Origin: Seongchinamella unica
GTDB lineage: Bacteria > Pseudomonadota > Gammaproteobacteria > Pseudomonadales > Halieaceae
DNA: 64,000 nucleotides
NCBI RefSeq assembly: GCF_004354085.1
Contig: NZ_SMSE01000005.1
Coordinates: forward strand, 1-64,000
Reading direction: 5' to 3'
In this document: piece by piece, positions 22,105-32,877 of the stretch
Layout of the letters: each line of letters opens with the position of its first letter
How positions within the stretch are numbered: position 1 is the first letter of the stretch
The notes under the pieces: generated by a model
Seen by the model: the letters and a program-made list of their open reading frames with translations, nothing else
The model's database searches: none
Told to the model about the DNA's origin: nothing
Made by a program: the position numbers and the translations under genes

Positions 22105-24459
22105 TCAAAACAAGTCGATCTGCTTGTCCACCAGCCCGCGAAAAGACATCCCGAGAAAGCCCAGGATGCCATCTGCCACGGGTTGCAGCTGGCGCTCTAC
22201 ATAGTGCTCATAGTCCAGCGGAGCCAGCGCGGCCTGGGCGGGCTCCGCTCCCGCCGAGGTAATCACGTACTCCACCCAGCTGCCCCGTGACGGCGTTTTC
22301 AAACCACGGGCTTCGCACAACCGGGCGGCCTGCACGTGGGGCGGCACATTGCGCTCATACTCACCCAGCTTGCGCCGCAGGCGTTTGCGATACACCAGTT
22401 CCTTGTCGCGCTCCCCGGACCGCAACTGCGCGGTGACTTCCCGCACGTAGCCTGCGAAGGGCTCACCATAAAATATCCGCCGGTAGAGCTCTTCCTGGAA
22501 ATCGCGGGCCAGTCTGGTCCAGTCGGTGCGCACGTTCTCCAGCCCCTTGAACACCAGCTCATCCCCGTGCTTGCCGGCCACCACCCCCGCATAACGCTTT
22601 TTGCTGCCCTTGTCAGAACCGCGCACGGTGGGCATCAGGAAACGCTTGTAGTGCGTCTCGAATTCCAGCTCGAGAACACTGTCGAGCTGGAACTGTTGCG
22701 CAATCTCCCGCTGCCACCATTGGTTGAGGTTGCGTTCCAGAGCCCGGCCCGCATTGACCGCATCCTCATCCGTGGCGGCGTCCTGGATCCAGACAAACAC
22801 GGAATCGGTATCCCCGTATATCACCCGGTGCCCGGCGTCCTCGATACGGTCGCGGGTACGCTGCAGTATCTGGTGCCCGCGGCGGGTAATTGAGCTGGCC
22901 AGCCGGGCGTCAAAAAAACGACACCCCGGCGTACCCAGCACCCCGTAGAAACTGTTCATGATGATCTTGATCGCCTGCGACAGTGGCGCATCACCGGCCT
23001 GCCGGGCATCATCCCGCTGCCGCCAGAGCTGCTGGATCAGGTCGGGCAGAATATGCCCGTCGCGGGCGAAGCGGGCACCGAGGAACCCGGGCACCGTCTG
23101 GTCTGCCTGTAAGCTACCTGAAACGCCCAGGGCGAGGCCCAGAGGATCGATACCGAAGGTGCGGATGATGCTCGGGTACAGGCTCTTGAAATCCAGCACC
23201 AGCACGTGATCGTAAATTCCCGGGGTCGAATCCAGTACCCAGCCGCCGGGACTGGCGGTGTGATCGCTGCTGGCATTGGGCGCCACAAAACCGGATCGAT
23301 GCAGTCGCGGCAGGTACAGGTTATCAAAGGAAGCCACCGAGCCGCCCATGCGATCCATGTTGAGGCCGGTCATGGCGGTTCGAGCTACTGCAAAATCCAG
23401 CAGTGATGTCGCCTGGAATATTTCCGAGACCAGTTCACAGTCTTTCAGGTTGTAGGCCGCAAGTGCCGACTTGTCATGCTCGAACAGGCTTCCTATTTCT
23501 TCACCGCGATCTGCACCCTGCAGCAATTTGCCCTCTCCCAGCAGTTCCCGGGCGACATGATCGAGGGCGAAGCTCTCGAAATTGTAGAAGGCGGCCCGCA
23601 GCATATCGATACCGTCCAGCACCACCCTGCCGGGGCATTGCACCGCCCGGCGTTCACCGTCGTCATCCAGCTTGCGCCAGTGCGCAGGGCGTCGGTCGCG
23701 TCCCAACAGCAGGCGCCGACCGAGCTGATCAGCAACACGCTGCAGGTACCAACAATCGAAATTGATGACATTCCAGCCAATGAGCACATCAGGATCGTAA
23801 GTCACCAGCCAGTCGAGAAAGCACTCCAGCAATTGCTGCTGGTTGGCGCAGGGCTGGACATAATCCTGCCCGGCACCCTCCCCGATCATGAATACCCGGC
23901 GGACCTGCTGATCACCATCGACGCCATGCACACCGATGGAGTACAGCTGCACGCCGCTCATTGCGGTTTCGATGTCAAACGACAGGACTCTCAGTTGCGG
24001 CCGGTAACCGGCGCTGCGCATCCGGGGGTTGTCCATGCGCCAGAAGCCGCCCCGTTGCCGGGCAGTGCCATGAAGCTCGACACCGCCAGCAATGAATCGC
24101 TCCATCAGGTAGCGGTCGGCGGGGTTGATATCGGCCTCCAGCGGGTCGAGACCGGCTTCCCGCAACCGGTCAGCCAGTTGTCGGCTGCGGCGATAGCTGC
24201 GGCAGTAAACCCCCACCACCGGCATTAGTGCGAAGCACTTCAGCTCCAGCGGTCGAAATTCAATACCGGGTTCACTGCCAGCCACTTCCCTGGCCTGGTC
24301 CACGGCATCCGTGGCAATAAAAAATACACTCTGCTCGTCCCGCACCAGGGCGCAGAGCGGCCCCCGGTCGGTGGCAAACCAGAATTCCAGCTCGATGCCA
24401 TTGGGGCCATCCCGCCAGTTGCGGGTCAGCAGGAATCCACTTATTGTTACTTCGTTCAA
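22105..24459 (-). CDS. polB: DNA polymerase II
   Basis: Family B DNA polymerase with proofreading, used in replication restart and translesion synthesis. The 784-aa protein matches E. coli Pol II (783 aa). Exonuclease motifs are SFDIET, INFDCWYL and YNLKDCELV. Polymerase motifs are DFKSLYPSI, KIIMNSFYGVLG and YGDTDSVF (catalytic Asp550, Asp552). All catalytic acids are present. I saw no clear LexA box (CTGT-N8-ACAG) in the short divergent region before the pentapeptide gene. Confidence 0.97.
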   Translation of the reverse strand: MNEVTISGFLLTRNWRDGPNGIELEFWFATDRGPLCALVRDEQSVFFIATDAVDQAREVAGSEPGIEFRPLELKCFALMPVVGVYCRSYRRSRQLADRLREAGLDPLEADINPADRYLMERFIAGGVELHGTARQRGGFWRMDNPRMRSAGYRPQLRVLSFDIETAMSGVQLYSIGVHGVDGDQQVRRVFMIGEGAGQDYVQPCANQQQLLECFLDWLVTYDPDVLIGWNVINFDCWYLQRVADQLGRRLLLGRDRRPAHWRKLDDDGERRAVQCPGRVVLDGIDMLRAAFYNFESFALDHVARELLGEGKLLQGADRGEEIGSLFEHDKSALAAYNLKDCELVSEIFQATSLLDFAVARTAMTGLNMDRMGGSVASFDNLYLPRLHRSGFVAPNASSDHTASPGGWVLDSTPGIYDHVLVLDFKSLYPSIIRTFGIDPLGLALGVSGSLQADQTVPGFLGARFARDGHILPDLIQQLWRQRDDARQAGDAPLSQAIKIIMNSFYGVLGTPGCRFFDARLASSITRRGHQILQRTRDRIEDAGHRVIYGDTDSVFVWIQDAATDEDAVNAGRALERNLNQWWQREIAQQFQLDSVLELEFETHYKRFLMPTVRGSDKGSKKRYAGVVAGKHGDELVFKGLENVRTDWTRLARDFQEELYRRIFYGEPFAGYVREVTAQLRSGERDKELVYRKRLRRKLGEYERNVPPHVQAARLCEARGLKTPSRGSWVEYVITSAGAEPAQAALAPLDYEHYVERQLQPVADGILGFLGMSFRGLVDKQIDLF

Positions 24460-24537
24460 GCCGGTTCTCTTGTCTCAGCCTGCGGGGCAGCTTAAGCTAT
24501 GCTCCCCCTATGGGGGCTATATTCGAAAGGTAATTGC

Positions 24538-24882
24538 ATGAACAAGCCCGTAATAAAACCAGACCCTCTCTACCAGCTGTTACGCAACGAGGACATCAAG
24601 AGCTTCAACGAACAGCGAGACACACTGGACAGCAGCGAACTCAAAAGCGGAGACTACCGCGGCCGTGACCTGCGCAACATGAATGCCGACGGGCTGGACT
24701 TCAGCAACTCCTATTTCCGCAACGCGGACCTCAGCGGTATCGATTTTCGCAACACCAACCTCGAGGGCGCCAGCCTGCTGGATGCGAAGCTGTCCGGGAC
24801 TTACTTCCCGAAAGAGCTGTCAGCTACCGAAATCCGCCTGTCGCTGGATACCGGCACCCGGCTGCGCTACAACCGCGATTAA
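24538..24882 (+). CDS. Small pentapeptide-repeat protein
   Basis: The 114-aa protein has a charged N-terminal third and a central run of pentapeptide repeats (about residues 40-90: YRGRDLRNMNADGLDFSNSY, then FRNADLSGIDFRNTNLEGAS) ending in LSGTYFP. Such repeats fold as a short right-handed beta-helix; the function is not predictable. The start ATG 24538 has GAAAGG upstream. Its last codons overlap the end of the convergent DUF2333 gene by 4 nt. Confidence 0.82.
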   Translation: MNKPVIKPDPLYQLLRNEDIKSFNEQRDTLDSSELKSGDYRGRDLRNMNADGLDFSNSYFRNADLSGIDFRNTNLEGASLLDAKLSGTYFPKELSATEIRLSLDTGTRLRYNRD

Positions 24883-25925
24883 CCCTGTAGCAGCAGGTCC
24901 CGCAGGTCAATAATCGCTGCGTTGGCCCGGCTGATATAGGAGGCCATCACCAGCGAATGGTTCGCCACCAGACCGAAACCGGTACCGTTGAGAATCATCG
25001 GGCTCCACACGGTCTCCTGTGACGCCTCCAGTTCCCGAATAATCTGCTTGAGGCTGACCCTGGCATTTTTCTGCTGCAGCACGTCGGCAAAATCCACTTC
25101 CACTGCCTTGAGGAAGTGGATCAGGGCCCAGGTCGTGCCGCGGGCCTCGTAAAACACGTCATCGATTTGTAACCAGGGCGTTTTCACTTCCATTTCCGCC
25201 GGAGCAGCGGTTGATTGGCTGGCCCCCACATCCCCGGCCAGGTCAGTATTCAAACGGCGCTGGCCGACGCTGGCCGATAGCCGCTGGGACAGGGAGCCAA
25301 GGCGGGTATTGACCGTTGACAACCAATAGCGCAGGTTGTCTGCCCGGGCGAAGAACTGGGCCTCGGCCTGCCCGCTATCGGACAGGCGGCGGAAGTAGCT
25401 GCGGGTGAAGTCCTGGGCCTTGCGATACTCGGATTCGGACGAGGGCAGCACCCAGCTGTTGGAGTCGAAGTGATAGCGGGGCTCGGCAGCCGAGAGATCC
25501 TCGTCTTCGGTGGACTGGGACTGGGAGCGGCTGAACACCTCGCGCATGGCCCGCGACAGATCGCGCACCTGAATCAGGGCCCCGTATTCCCAGTTGGGCA
25601 TGTTGTCCAGCCAGATACCGGGAGGGAAGCGATCGTTGTGCAGGTAGCCTCCGGGTTTTTCCAGCAGGGTGTCCATCACCCCCATCAGCGCCGCCGTGGT
25701 GACCGAGCCGGTGACGATTTCAACGCCATCCTCAGCGGCATAAGCGGCCGCTTTTTCCCGCGGGTCAAAATAGTCTGGCGTCAGGCTCCAGATGATCCCC
25801 ACCACCAGCGCTATCAACAGGTAAACTGCCAGCGCCAGCAGTATCCAGCGGATCGGCCTGGTATCCGGCAACAGGTCAACCAGCCCATCGCGCCAATCCA
25901 ACAGGGTTTCCTTTAAAGAGTTCAT
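24879..25925 (-). CDS. DUF2333 family inner-membrane protein
   Basis: Function unknown. The 348-aa protein has one membrane helix at about residues 26-48 (WILLALAVYLLIALVVGIIW) and a large periplasmic part with the conserved GGYLHNDRFPPGIWLDNMPN, which marks the DUF2333 family. The downstream end is helical. It follows the PCu(A)C gene by 15 bp on the same strand. Confidence 0.85.
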   Translation of the reverse strand: MNSLKETLLDWRDGLVDLLPDTRPIRWILLALAVYLLIALVVGIIWSLTPDYFDPREKAAAYAAEDGVEIVTGSVTTAALMGVMDTLLEKPGGYLHNDRFPPGIWLDNMPNWEYGALIQVRDLSRAMREVFSRSQSQSTEDEDLSAAEPRYHFDSNSWVLPSSESEYRKAQDFTRSYFRRLSDSGQAEAQFFARADNLRYWLSTVNTRLGSLSQRLSASVGQRRLNTDLAGDVGASQSTAAPAEMEVKTPWLQIDDVFYEARGTTWALIHFLKAVEVDFADVLQQKNARVSLKQIIRELEASQETVWSPMILNGTGFGLVANHSLVMASYISRANAAIIDLRDLLLQG

Positions 25926-25940
25926 CCGATAATCGCCTTG

Positions 25941-26396
25941 TCAGTGATGTTGGTGATGACTGTGATCCGTGGTGGCGCTCTTGCGCACTGCGGCGGTGAC
26001 ACACTGTTCCCCGGCATCTGCGAACAGCAGACACATTTGCCGCTGTTCGCCGGGCCGTGGCATTCCTGCAAGCTCGAACAGCATGAAGTGACTGCCACCC
26101 GGTGCCAGGGAAACCGTCTGTCCCGCCGGTATCGACAGTGTAGACAATCGCTCCATGCGGATCAGCCCGTCCACGTCCCGGTTGGTGTGGATCTCGACCC
26201 TTCCCGCGCCTTCTACCCTGGCTCCCACCAGGGCAATTGCCGTGGGGCCGGTATTGCTCACCTCGGCGTAGGCGGCAGTGACCGGCTGGGTGGGGGGCAG
26301 CGCCCGAATCCAGGCATCCCGGACCACGGGCTCGGCCACAGCCAGCATACCCGGTGACGCCAGCAACAAAAACAACAGACAACGAGGTAACAACAC
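25941..26396 (-). CDS. Periplasmic copper chaperone PCu(A)C
   Basis: Predicted to bind Cu(I) in the periplasm, often to supply cytochrome c oxidase. The protein (151 aa) has a signal peptide, the motif H-x10-M within VEIHTNRDVDGLIRM, then HFM about 22 residues on, and a His-rich C-terminal tail SHHQHH. I chose the GTG at 26396, which has GGAG 7 nt upstream and gives a compact signal peptide; the frame stays open to 26492. It is divergent from dsbD. Confidence 0.85.
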   Translation of the reverse strand: MLLPRCLLFLLLASPGMLAVAEPVVRDAWIRALPPTQPVTAAYAEVSNTGPTAIALVGARVEGAGRVEIHTNRDVDGLIRMERLSTLSIPAGQTVSLAPGGSHFMLFELAGMPRPGEQRQMCLLFADAGEQCVTAAVRKSATTDHSHHQHH

Positions 26397-26544
26397 CAAC
26401 CACTCCTGGGAAACTAACGCCGTTTTGGGACGTCCTACACTATAACATCGCTGGCATGACCGGGGCAGTGGATTGGGTGGCGACTCCAACACTGGTAAAC
26501 TCCGTTGCTTGTTCCCGGCCTGTCAGGCACAACCAAGGACTTTC

Positions 26545-28281
26545 ATGCGCTCACTGCTAATCGGCCTGCTACTGCTCAGCCCAGTTCTCGCGCTGGCACA
26601 AACACTCGACGGCGCTGCCAAGCCGCTGTTCGGTGTCGGTACCACCACCGAATTGCTGCCCGTTGAAGAGGCCTATCAGCTTGAAGTGGAACTTGCCGAT
26701 GAGCGGGCGGTCCGCCTTTACTGGCAGATTACCGAAGCCTATTACCTCTACCAACACGCCTTCAAGTTCAGGCTGGAGGCCGACGGCGAGCTGCTGGCAG
26801 TAAGCCCGGAGTTTCCCCAGGCGCTTGAGCGCACCGACGAATATTTCGGGGAGGTCAGCGTTTACTATGACAATGCCGACATTCTGTTGGCAGCTGAGCG
26901 GCCGATTCCCGCCGGCGCAACCTTGGCCGTAACCTTCCAGGGCTGCGCCGACGCCGGCCTTTGCTATCCACCAAGGACCCAGTTTTTTTCCCTGGATCCT
27001 GCGTCAGGCGCCACTGAAATCCCCCGGCCCGGCCGGCAACAGTCCGCCACCGACACTGCGGTCCAGACCACCGCCGACTTCGGCTCCCTGCCCTACATGC
27101 TGCTGCTGGCCTTCCTCGGCGGCAGCATCCTCAACCTGATGCCCTGCGTATTCCCCATCCTGTCGCTGAAAGTACTCAGCTTTGCCCGCAGCAGCGATCA
27201 CTCCAGGCACCTGCACAGCTGGGTTTACACCGCTGGCGTGGTGCTCAGCTTTGTCGCCGTGGCGGCACTGCTGATCGCCCTGCAACGGGCAGGTAGCGCA
27301 GTGGGCTGGGGCTTCCAGTTACAGTCGCCGGGCTTCGTCATCGCCCTGACCTACCTGTTTCTGGTGATGGGCCTGTCCCTGTCGGGCCTGGTGCAACTGG
27401 GCGGCAGCCTGATGAATGCGGGCAGCGGCCTGGCAGATCGCGGTGGACTCTCCGGCAGTTTTTTCACGGGAATCCTGGCAGTAATCGTAGCCAGCCCCTG
27501 CACCGCCCCTTTTATGGGCACGGCCCTGGGTTTCGCGGTAACCCAACCGCCGGCGATCGGCCTGGCGGTATTCGCCTCGCTGGGACTGGGTATGGCAGCA
27601 CCGCTACTGCTGTTCAGCTACAGCGGAGGCGCCCGGGCCCTGATGCCCAGACCCGGCCCGTGGATGGAAACCCTGAAACAATTCCTGGCGTTTCCGTTGT
27701 ATGCCGCTGCGATCTGGCTGCTGTGGGTGGCCGGCCGGCAGACCGGGGTCAACACCATGGCTGCGGTGCTGGCGGGTGCGCTGGTACTGACCATGGCCCT
27801 GTGGCTGTGGGGGCTGGGGGGCTGGAAACGGGGAGCAGCGGTGGTCTGTGCCCTGCTGGCTATCTCACTGGCCAGCTGGCGTGGACTGGATGAGAACGGC
27901 AGGGGTGAAGCCCAACTGGCTGCGGGGCTGGTGCCCTTCTCGGAACAATCACTGGCACAATTGCGCCGGGAAGGCTCGCCGGTGTTTGTGGACGTTACCG
28001 CGGACTGGTGCATTACCTGCCTCGCCAATGAGAACGCCGTACTGTTCACCGACGAGATGACAGCCGCCTTCGAGGATCACGGTGTGGTCTACATGGTGGC
28101 GGACTGGACCAATTACGACCCGGATATTGCCCGTTTCATCAGCAGTCACGGTAGAACAGGCATTCCCCTGTACCTGATGTACCCCGCCGACCCCGGTGCG
28201 GAGCCCCTGTTGCTGCCACAAATCCTCACCAGGGACACCGTTTTTCAGGCGTTGAGAGCTGTAACTGGCAATAACTCTTAA
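26545..28281 (+). CDS. dsbD: Thiol:disulfide interchange protein DsbD
   Basis: DsbD moves electrons from cytoplasmic thioredoxin across the inner membrane to reduce periplasmic disulfides. The 578-aa protein has a signal peptide, an alpha domain with the cysteine pair in QGCADAGLCYPP, an eight-helix beta domain with MPCVFPILSLKVLSF and SPCTAPFMGTALGF, and a C-terminal thioredoxin-like gamma domain with W-C489-IT-C492. All six redox cysteines are present. The start ATG 26545 gives the signal peptide. Confidence 0.95.
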   Translation: MRSLLIGLLLLSPVLALAQTLDGAAKPLFGVGTTTELLPVEEAYQLEVELADERAVRLYWQITEAYYLYQHAFKFRLEADGELLAVSPEFPQALERTDEYFGEVSVYYDNADILLAAERPIPAGATLAVTFQGCADAGLCYPPRTQFFSLDPASGATEIPRPGRQQSATDTAVQTTADFGSLPYMLLLAFLGGSILNLMPCVFPILSLKVLSFARSSDHSRHLHSWVYTAGVVLSFVAVAALLIALQRAGSAVGWGFQLQSPGFVIALTYLFLVMGLSLSGLVQLGGSLMNAGSGLADRGGLSGSFFTGILAVIVASPCTAPFMGTALGFAVTQPPAIGLAVFASLGLGMAAPLLLFSYSGGARALMPRPGPWMETLKQFLAFPLYAAAIWLLWVAGRQTGVNTMAAVLAGALVLTMALWLWGLGGWKRGAAVVCALLAISLASWRGLDENGRGEAQLAAGLVPFSEQSLAQLRREGSPVFVDVTADWCITCLANENAVLFTDEMTAAFEDHGVVYMVADWTNYDPDIARFISSHGRTGIPLYLMYPADPGAEPLLLPQILTRDTVFQALRAVTGNNS

Positions 28282-28512
28282 TTTGCCAGCAGTTTTCTCG
28301 ACGTTGGCGGCAAATCGGACAACTGGCAGGATCTGGTGCCGTCTGTCCATCAACCGGACCGGAGATGTCCACAACTTCATAAAAATAGCTAACTTCTGCA
28401 ATATCGCAGCTAAATGCTGGCAAAATTCAAAAAAATCACCTGAAGCATGGACAGTGCACCGATATTGGGCCAAACTTGTACAAAATGCGCCAGGCTCCAG
28501 GAGCAGCTGCAA

Positions 28513-28956
28513 GTGGCAACTATTCTCGTACTTCACGGCCCCAACCTTAATCTGCTGGGCGAGCGCGAGCCCGGAATTTACGGCCATGCCACCCTCAACG
28601 ATATCAACCAGCAGCTGCAACAACAGGCCCGGGACAAGGGCCACCACCTGCTGTCTGTGCAGTCCAACGCCGAATACGAACTGGTTGAGCGGATACAGGA
28701 CGCTCGCCACGAAGGGGTTAATTTCATCCTGATTAATCCCGCCGCCTTCACCCATACCAGTGTCGCCCTGCGCGATGCGCTGGCGGCAGTTGAAATACCT
28801 TTTATCGAAATTCACCTGTCCAACGTGCACGCACGAGAAGAATTTCGCCGCCACTCCTATTTCTCCGATATTGCCCAGGGCGTCATTTGCGGGCTGGGCC
28901 CGCAAGGCTATGAACTGGGCCTCCAGGCAGCCCTGCGCTACCTGGAACAATCCTGA
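28513..28956 (+). CDS. aroQ: 3-dehydroquinate dehydratase, type II
   Basis: AroQ dehydrates 3-dehydroquinate to 3-dehydroshikimate in the shikimate pathway. The protein (147 aa) opens [20 protein letters not shown] with the family GPNLNLLG motif and carries NPAAFTHTS and [12 protein letters not shown]. The GTG at 28513 with GGAG upstream gives the family length; the frame is open from 28447. The 230-bp gap before it shows only short hairpins. It precedes accB by 23 bp, the order found in many gammaproteobacteria. Confidence 0.96.
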   Translation: MATILVLHGPNLNLLGEREPGIYGHATLNDINQQLQQQARDKGHHLLSVQSNAEYELVERIQDARHEGVNFILINPAAFTHTSVALRDALAAVEIPFIEIHLSNVHAREEFRRHSYFSDIAQGVICGLGPQGYELGLQAALRYLEQS

Positions 28957-28979
28957 TAACCGACCAAGAGAGAAACGCT

Positions 28980-29450
28980 ATGGATATTCGCAAGGTTAAG
29001 AAACTGATCGAGCTCCTTGAAGAGTCAAATATCGACGAGATCGAAATCAAGGAGGGCGAAGAATCCGTGCGCATCAGTCGCAACGGTGCCCAGGCCATGA
29101 TGGCGGCGCCAGCGCCGGTTTATGCCCAGGCACCCGCCCCAGCCGCAGCACCGGCGCCCGCGGCACCGGCACCCGCAGCCGCCGAAGCCCCCGCCGAGAG
29201 TGCACCGGCCACTTCCGGCCACGTGGTCAAATCCCCGATGGTCGGCACTTTCTACCGGGCCCCGGCGCCCACTTCACCGGCCTTTGCCGAAGTGGGCCAG
29301 ACGGTCAAGGTAGGCGACGTTATCTGTATCGTGGAAGCGATGAAAATGATGAACCAGATCGAGGCGGACAAATCCGGCACTATCGAGGCTATCCTGGTAG
29401 AGAACGGCGAGCCCGTAGAATTCGACCAGCCCCTGTTCTCCATCGTATAG
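28980..29450 (+). CDS. accB: Biotin carboxyl carrier protein of acetyl-CoA carboxylase
   Basis: BCCP carries the biotin carboxylated by AccC for fatty acid synthesis. The 156-aa protein has an N-terminal helical region, an Ala/Pro linker (about 40-78) and the biotinyl domain with the acceptor lysine K122 in EAMKMMN. It lies 22 bp before accC. Confidence 0.97.
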   Translation: MDIRKVKKLIELLEESNIDEIEIKEGEESVRISRNGAQAMMAAPAPVYAQAPAPAAAPAPAAPAPAAAEAPAESAPATSGHVVKSPMVGTFYRAPAPTSPAFAEVGQTVKVGDVICIVEAMKMMNQIEADKSGTIEAILVENGEPVEFDQPLFSIV

Positions 29451-29472
29451 GGCCTGGCCCGAGGATCTAGAC

Positions 29473-30819
29473 ATGCCCATTCTGGACAAGGTACTTATCG
29501 CTAACCGAGGCGAGATAGCCCTGCGTATTCTGCGGGCCTGCAAGGAACTGGATATCAAAACCGTGGCTGTGCATTCATCCGCTGATTCCGAGCTGATGCA
29601 TGTGCGACTGGCCGATGAATCAGTCTGTATCGGCCCTCCCTCCTCTACCGACAGCTACCTCAACGTACCCGCGATTATTTCTGCCGCAGAAATAACCAAT
29701 ACCACCGCCATACACCCGGGTTACGGCTTTCTCGCGGAAAACGCGAATTTCGCCGACCAGGTGGAAAAAAGTGGCTTTACCTTTATCGGCCCGACCGCAG
29801 ACACCATTCGCCTGATGGGTGACAAGGTGTCGGCCATTGAGGCCATGAAGCGCGCCGGCGTGCCCACCGTGCCAGGATCCGACGGCCCACTCACCGACGA
29901 TCACGATCGCACCCGGGAAATTGCCCAGCGGGTGGGCTACCCGGTCATCGTCAAGGCTGCCGCCGGCGGTGGCGGGCGCGGCATGCGTGTCGTGCATAAC
30001 GAGGAAGTGCTGATCAGCTCTATCGAGGTCACCAAAAGCGAGGCGGCGGCGGCCTTCGGTTCAGACGTGGTCTACCTGGAAAAATTCCTGCAGAAGCCCC
30101 GCCACGTCGAGATCCAGATCATCGCTGATGGCCAGGGCAATGCTATCCACCTGGGGGACAGGGACTGCTCCCTGCAGCGCCGCCACCAGAAGGTACTGGA
30201 AGAAGCACCGGCCCCCGGTATTCCCGAGGACCTGCGGGCACAGGTGGCCGAGGCCTGCGTCAACGCCTGTATCGAGATTGGCTACCGTGGCGCCGGGACC
30301 TTTGAGTTCCTGTATGAAGACGGAGGCTTTTATTTCATCGAGATGAATACCCGGGTGCAGGTGGAACATCCGGTCACTGAAATGATTACCCGCTTTGATA
30401 TCGTCAAGGAGCAGCTGCGCATTGCCGCCGGTATGCCCCTGTCCGCTGCCCAGGAAGACATCGATTTCCAGGGCCACTCCTTTGAATGCCGGATCAACGC
30501 TGAAGACCCACAAAACTTCCTGCCTTCCCCCGGCAAGGTCACCACCTTCCACGCCCCCGGCGGGCTGGGGATACGGGTCGACTCGCACCTGTACGACGGC
30601 TACACCGTGCCGCCTTTTTACGACTCGCTGATCGCCAAGATCATCAGTTTTGGCGAGTCCCGTGACGTCGCCCTGGCGCGGATGCGCCAGGCCCTGGATG
30701 AACTGGTCATCGAGGGTATTCGCACCAACACACCACTGCACCGTGACCTCACCCGCGACCGCGCCTTCCAGGCCGGCGGTGTAAGTATTCACTATCTGGA
30801 AAGCAAGCTGGAAGACTAG
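29473..30819 (+). CDS. accC: Acetyl-CoA carboxylase biotin carboxylase subunit
   Basis: ATP-grasp enzyme that carboxylates the biotin of AccB. The 448-aa protein has the N-terminal [20 protein letters not shown], the glycine-rich ATP loop [10 protein letters not shown], and [18 protein letters not shown]. The length is that of the family (about 449). It is co-transcribed with accB. Confidence 0.98.
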   Translation: MPILDKVLIANRGEIALRILRACKELDIKTVAVHSSADSELMHVRLADESVCIGPPSSTDSYLNVPAIISAAEITNTTAIHPGYGFLAENANFADQVEKSGFTFIGPTADTIRLMGDKVSAIEAMKRAGVPTVPGSDGPLTDDHDRTREIAQRVGYPVIVKAAAGGGGRGMRVVHNEEVLISSIEVTKSEAAAAFGSDVVYLEKFLQKPRHVEIQIIADGQGNAIHLGDRDCSLQRRHQKVLEEAPAPGIPEDLRAQVAEACVNACIEIGYRGAGTFEFLYEDGGFYFIEMNTRVQVEHPVTEMITRFDIVKEQLRIAAGMPLSAAQEDIDFQGHSFECRINAEDPQNFLPSPGKVTTFHAPGGLGIRVDSHLYDGYTVPPFYDSLIAKIISFGESRDVALARMRQALDELVIEGIRTNTPLHRDLTRDRAFQAGGVSIHYLESKLED

Positions 30820-30892
30820 CGATGCCCCGGGCACTGACGGCGGGAAGACACGCGGTGTGTCGCCCCCGCACGACTGACCGGGGGCAACCACG

Positions 30893-31786
30893 GTGAGCTG
30901 GATTCAACTGCGGCTGGACACCCACCCCGAGCAGGTCGCCCAGCTGGAGGAGCTGATGCTCGCCAGCGGCTCGGTGGCGGTGACCCTGGAAGATAACGCC
31001 GACCAACCGGTACTGGAACCCGCCGTGGGAGAAACCCCCCTGTGGGGCCAGACCCGGCTCACCGGCCTGTACCCCGCGGACACCGAGATGAGCGCCGTGC
31101 TGGCTCACTTCCCCGCGCACCTGCTGGCCCAGTGCAACCAGCGTATTGAGATTCTCGAGGACAAGGACTGGGAACGGGAGTGGATGCAGCACTACCAGCC
31201 CATGCAGTTCGGCAAGCGCCTGTGGGTCTGCCCCAGCTGGCTGGAACCGCCCCAACCCGATGCAGTCAACCTGCTGCTGGATCCCGGCCTCGCGTTCGGC
31301 ACCGGCACCCATCCCACCACCGCCCTTTGCCTGTCGGAACTGGATGGCATGTCTCTTCAGGACCAGGTGGTGGTCGACTATGGCTGTGGTTCCGGCATTC
31401 TGGCAGTGGCCGCACTGAAGCTGGGCGCTGCCGAGGCCCTGGGGGTGGACAACGACCCTCAGGCACTGGTGGCGAGCAGGGATAACGCGGGCCGCAACGG
31501 CGTCGACCCGGCCCAGTTCCCGGTGGCGCTGCCGGGCCAGTATGACAACGCACATTGGGGCCAACGGGCGGACACGGTGATCGCCAATATCCTCGCGGGC
31601 CCCCTGATGGAACTGTCGGACACCCTGCTGCACTGTCTCAAGCCCGGCGGCACATTACTGCTGTCAGGATTGCTGGACAGCCAGGCCCCGGGAATGATCG
31701 AACACTACGGCTCCCGGCTTCCCTTGCACGTGGCGGGAGTACTTGACGGCTGGGTGTGTTTGCGCGGCGAACTGCCGATAACTTGA
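30893..31786 (+). CDS. prmA: Ribosomal protein L11 methyltransferase
   Basis: PrmA trimethylates ribosomal protein L11 using SAM. The 297-aa protein starts at GTG 30893 and has the N-terminal substrate-recognition domain, the linker WMQHYQPMQFG, LDPGLAFGTGTHPTT and the SAM motif VDYGCGSGILAVAALKLGA. It follows accC by 73 bp and ends in a terminator-like hairpin. Confidence 0.97.
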   Translation: MSWIQLRLDTHPEQVAQLEELMLASGSVAVTLEDNADQPVLEPAVGETPLWGQTRLTGLYPADTEMSAVLAHFPAHLLAQCNQRIEILEDKDWEREWMQHYQPMQFGKRLWVCPSWLEPPQPDAVNLLLDPGLAFGTGTHPTTALCLSELDGMSLQDQVVVDYGCGSGILAVAALKLGAAEALGVDNDPQALVASRDNAGRNGVDPAQFPVALPGQYDNAHWGQRADTVIANILAGPLMELSDTLLHCLKPGGTLLLSGLLDSQAPGMIEHYGSRLPLHVAGVLDGWVCLRGELPIT

Positions 31787-31812
31787 ACTGCCTCGCAAAC
31801 TGGCGGTTTTTT
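31786..31812 (+). terminator. Rho-independent terminator after prmA
   Basis: AACTGCC (31786-31792) pairs with GGCGGTT (31802-31808), with one G-T wobble and a 9-nt loop. It runs straight into a T6 tract (31807-31812). It directly follows the prmA stop codon and would separate the accBC-prmA unit from dusB-fis. Confidence 0.6.
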
Positions 31813-31893
31813 GTGCAGAAAATCTTCCCCGCGTAACTTCATGGGAGTATCATACCGCCTCTTTTTCGCACCAATCTTCAGTAGACGCTATCA

Positions 31894-32877
31894 ATGCCGC
31901 AGATCGGACCGTACAAGCTGGCCAATCAGGTAGCCCTTGCGCCTATGGCAGGTGTTACCGACTTGCCCTTCCGCCGCCTGTGCGCACAAATGGGTGCCGG
32001 GCTGGTGGTGTCGGAAATGATCAGCAGCAATCCGCGGTTGCGCCATTCTCGCAAGACCGCCTGGCGCAGTGTCCACGATGCGGAAGTGGAACCCCGCTCG
32101 GTACAGATAGCCGGCAGTGAACCTGCCGAAATGGCCGCCGCCGCGCGCTACAACGTTAACGCAGGCGCTCAGATTATTGACATCAATATGGGTTGCCCCG
32201 CCAAGAAGGTGTGCAAGAAGGCCGCAGGCTCGGCGCTGCTGGCGGACGAGGCCCTGGTGCGGGACATTCTCAAAGCGGTGGTCGCCGCGGTGGCTGTGCC
32301 CGTTACCCTGAAAATTCGCACCGGCGCCTGCCCCGATGCCCGCAACGGCGTCACCATCGCCAGAATTGCCGAGGACGCCGGCATCGCAGCCCTGGCGGTT
32401 CACGGGCGCACCCGCGCCTGCAAGTTCGAGGGTGACGTCGAATATGACACCATTGCTGCCATCGTCGAGGCGACGGAATTCCCGGTGTTCGCCAATGGCG
32501 ATATCGACTCGCCGGAAAAAGCCGCCAGGGTCCTGGCGCACACTGGCGCCGCCGGGGTGATGGTAGGCCGTGCCGCCCAGGGCAGACCCTGGCTGTGTGG
32601 CCAGATCGCCGCACACCTGGCCGGCGACCCCGTAGCCGATGTGCCGGCCGAGCAGCAACAGGCCATTCTGCGCCGCCACCTGCTGGCACTGCACGACTTC
32701 TACGGGGAGTTCATGGGCGTTCGAATCGCCCGCAAGCACGTGGCCTGGTACCTGCAGGACCAGCCCGACTGCCGCTCCCGTCGCACGGCCTTCAACAGCC
32801 TGCAGAGCGCGACGGAGCAACTGCAACAGATTGACCAATTCTTCAACACTGACTTCAACAAGGAACTCGCAGCATGA
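31894..32877 (+). CDS. dusB: tRNA-dihydrouridine synthase B
   Basis: FMN enzyme that reduces uridine to dihydrouridine in the tRNA D-loop. The 327-aa protein has [18 protein letters not shown], the catalytic-cysteine motif [18 protein letters not shown], and VHGRTR. It overlaps fis by 4 nt, the classical dusB-fis operon. Confidence 0.97.
   Translation: MPQIGPYKLANQVALAPMAGVTDLPFRRLCAQMGAGLVVSEMISSNPRLRHSRKTAWRSVHDAEVEPRSVQIAGSEPAEMAAAARYNVNAGAQIIDINMGCPAKKVCKKAAGSALLADEALVRDILKAVVAAVAVPVTLKIRTGACPDARNGVTIARIAEDAGIAALAVHGRTRACKFEGDVEYDTIAAIVEATEFPVFANGDIDSPEKAARVLAHTGAAGVMVGRAAQGRPWLCGQIAAHLAGDPVADVPAEQQQAILRRHLLALHDFYGEFMGVRIARKHVAWYLQDQPDCRSRRTAFNSLQSATEQLQQIDQFFNTDFNKELAA

Noticed and set aside
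24460-24537. LexA box before polB
   Set aside because: I looked for CTGT-N8-ACAG and found none that is convincing.
28282-28512. A small RNA or riboswitch before aroQ
   Set aside because: Only short weak hairpins are seen, with no known riboswitch core.
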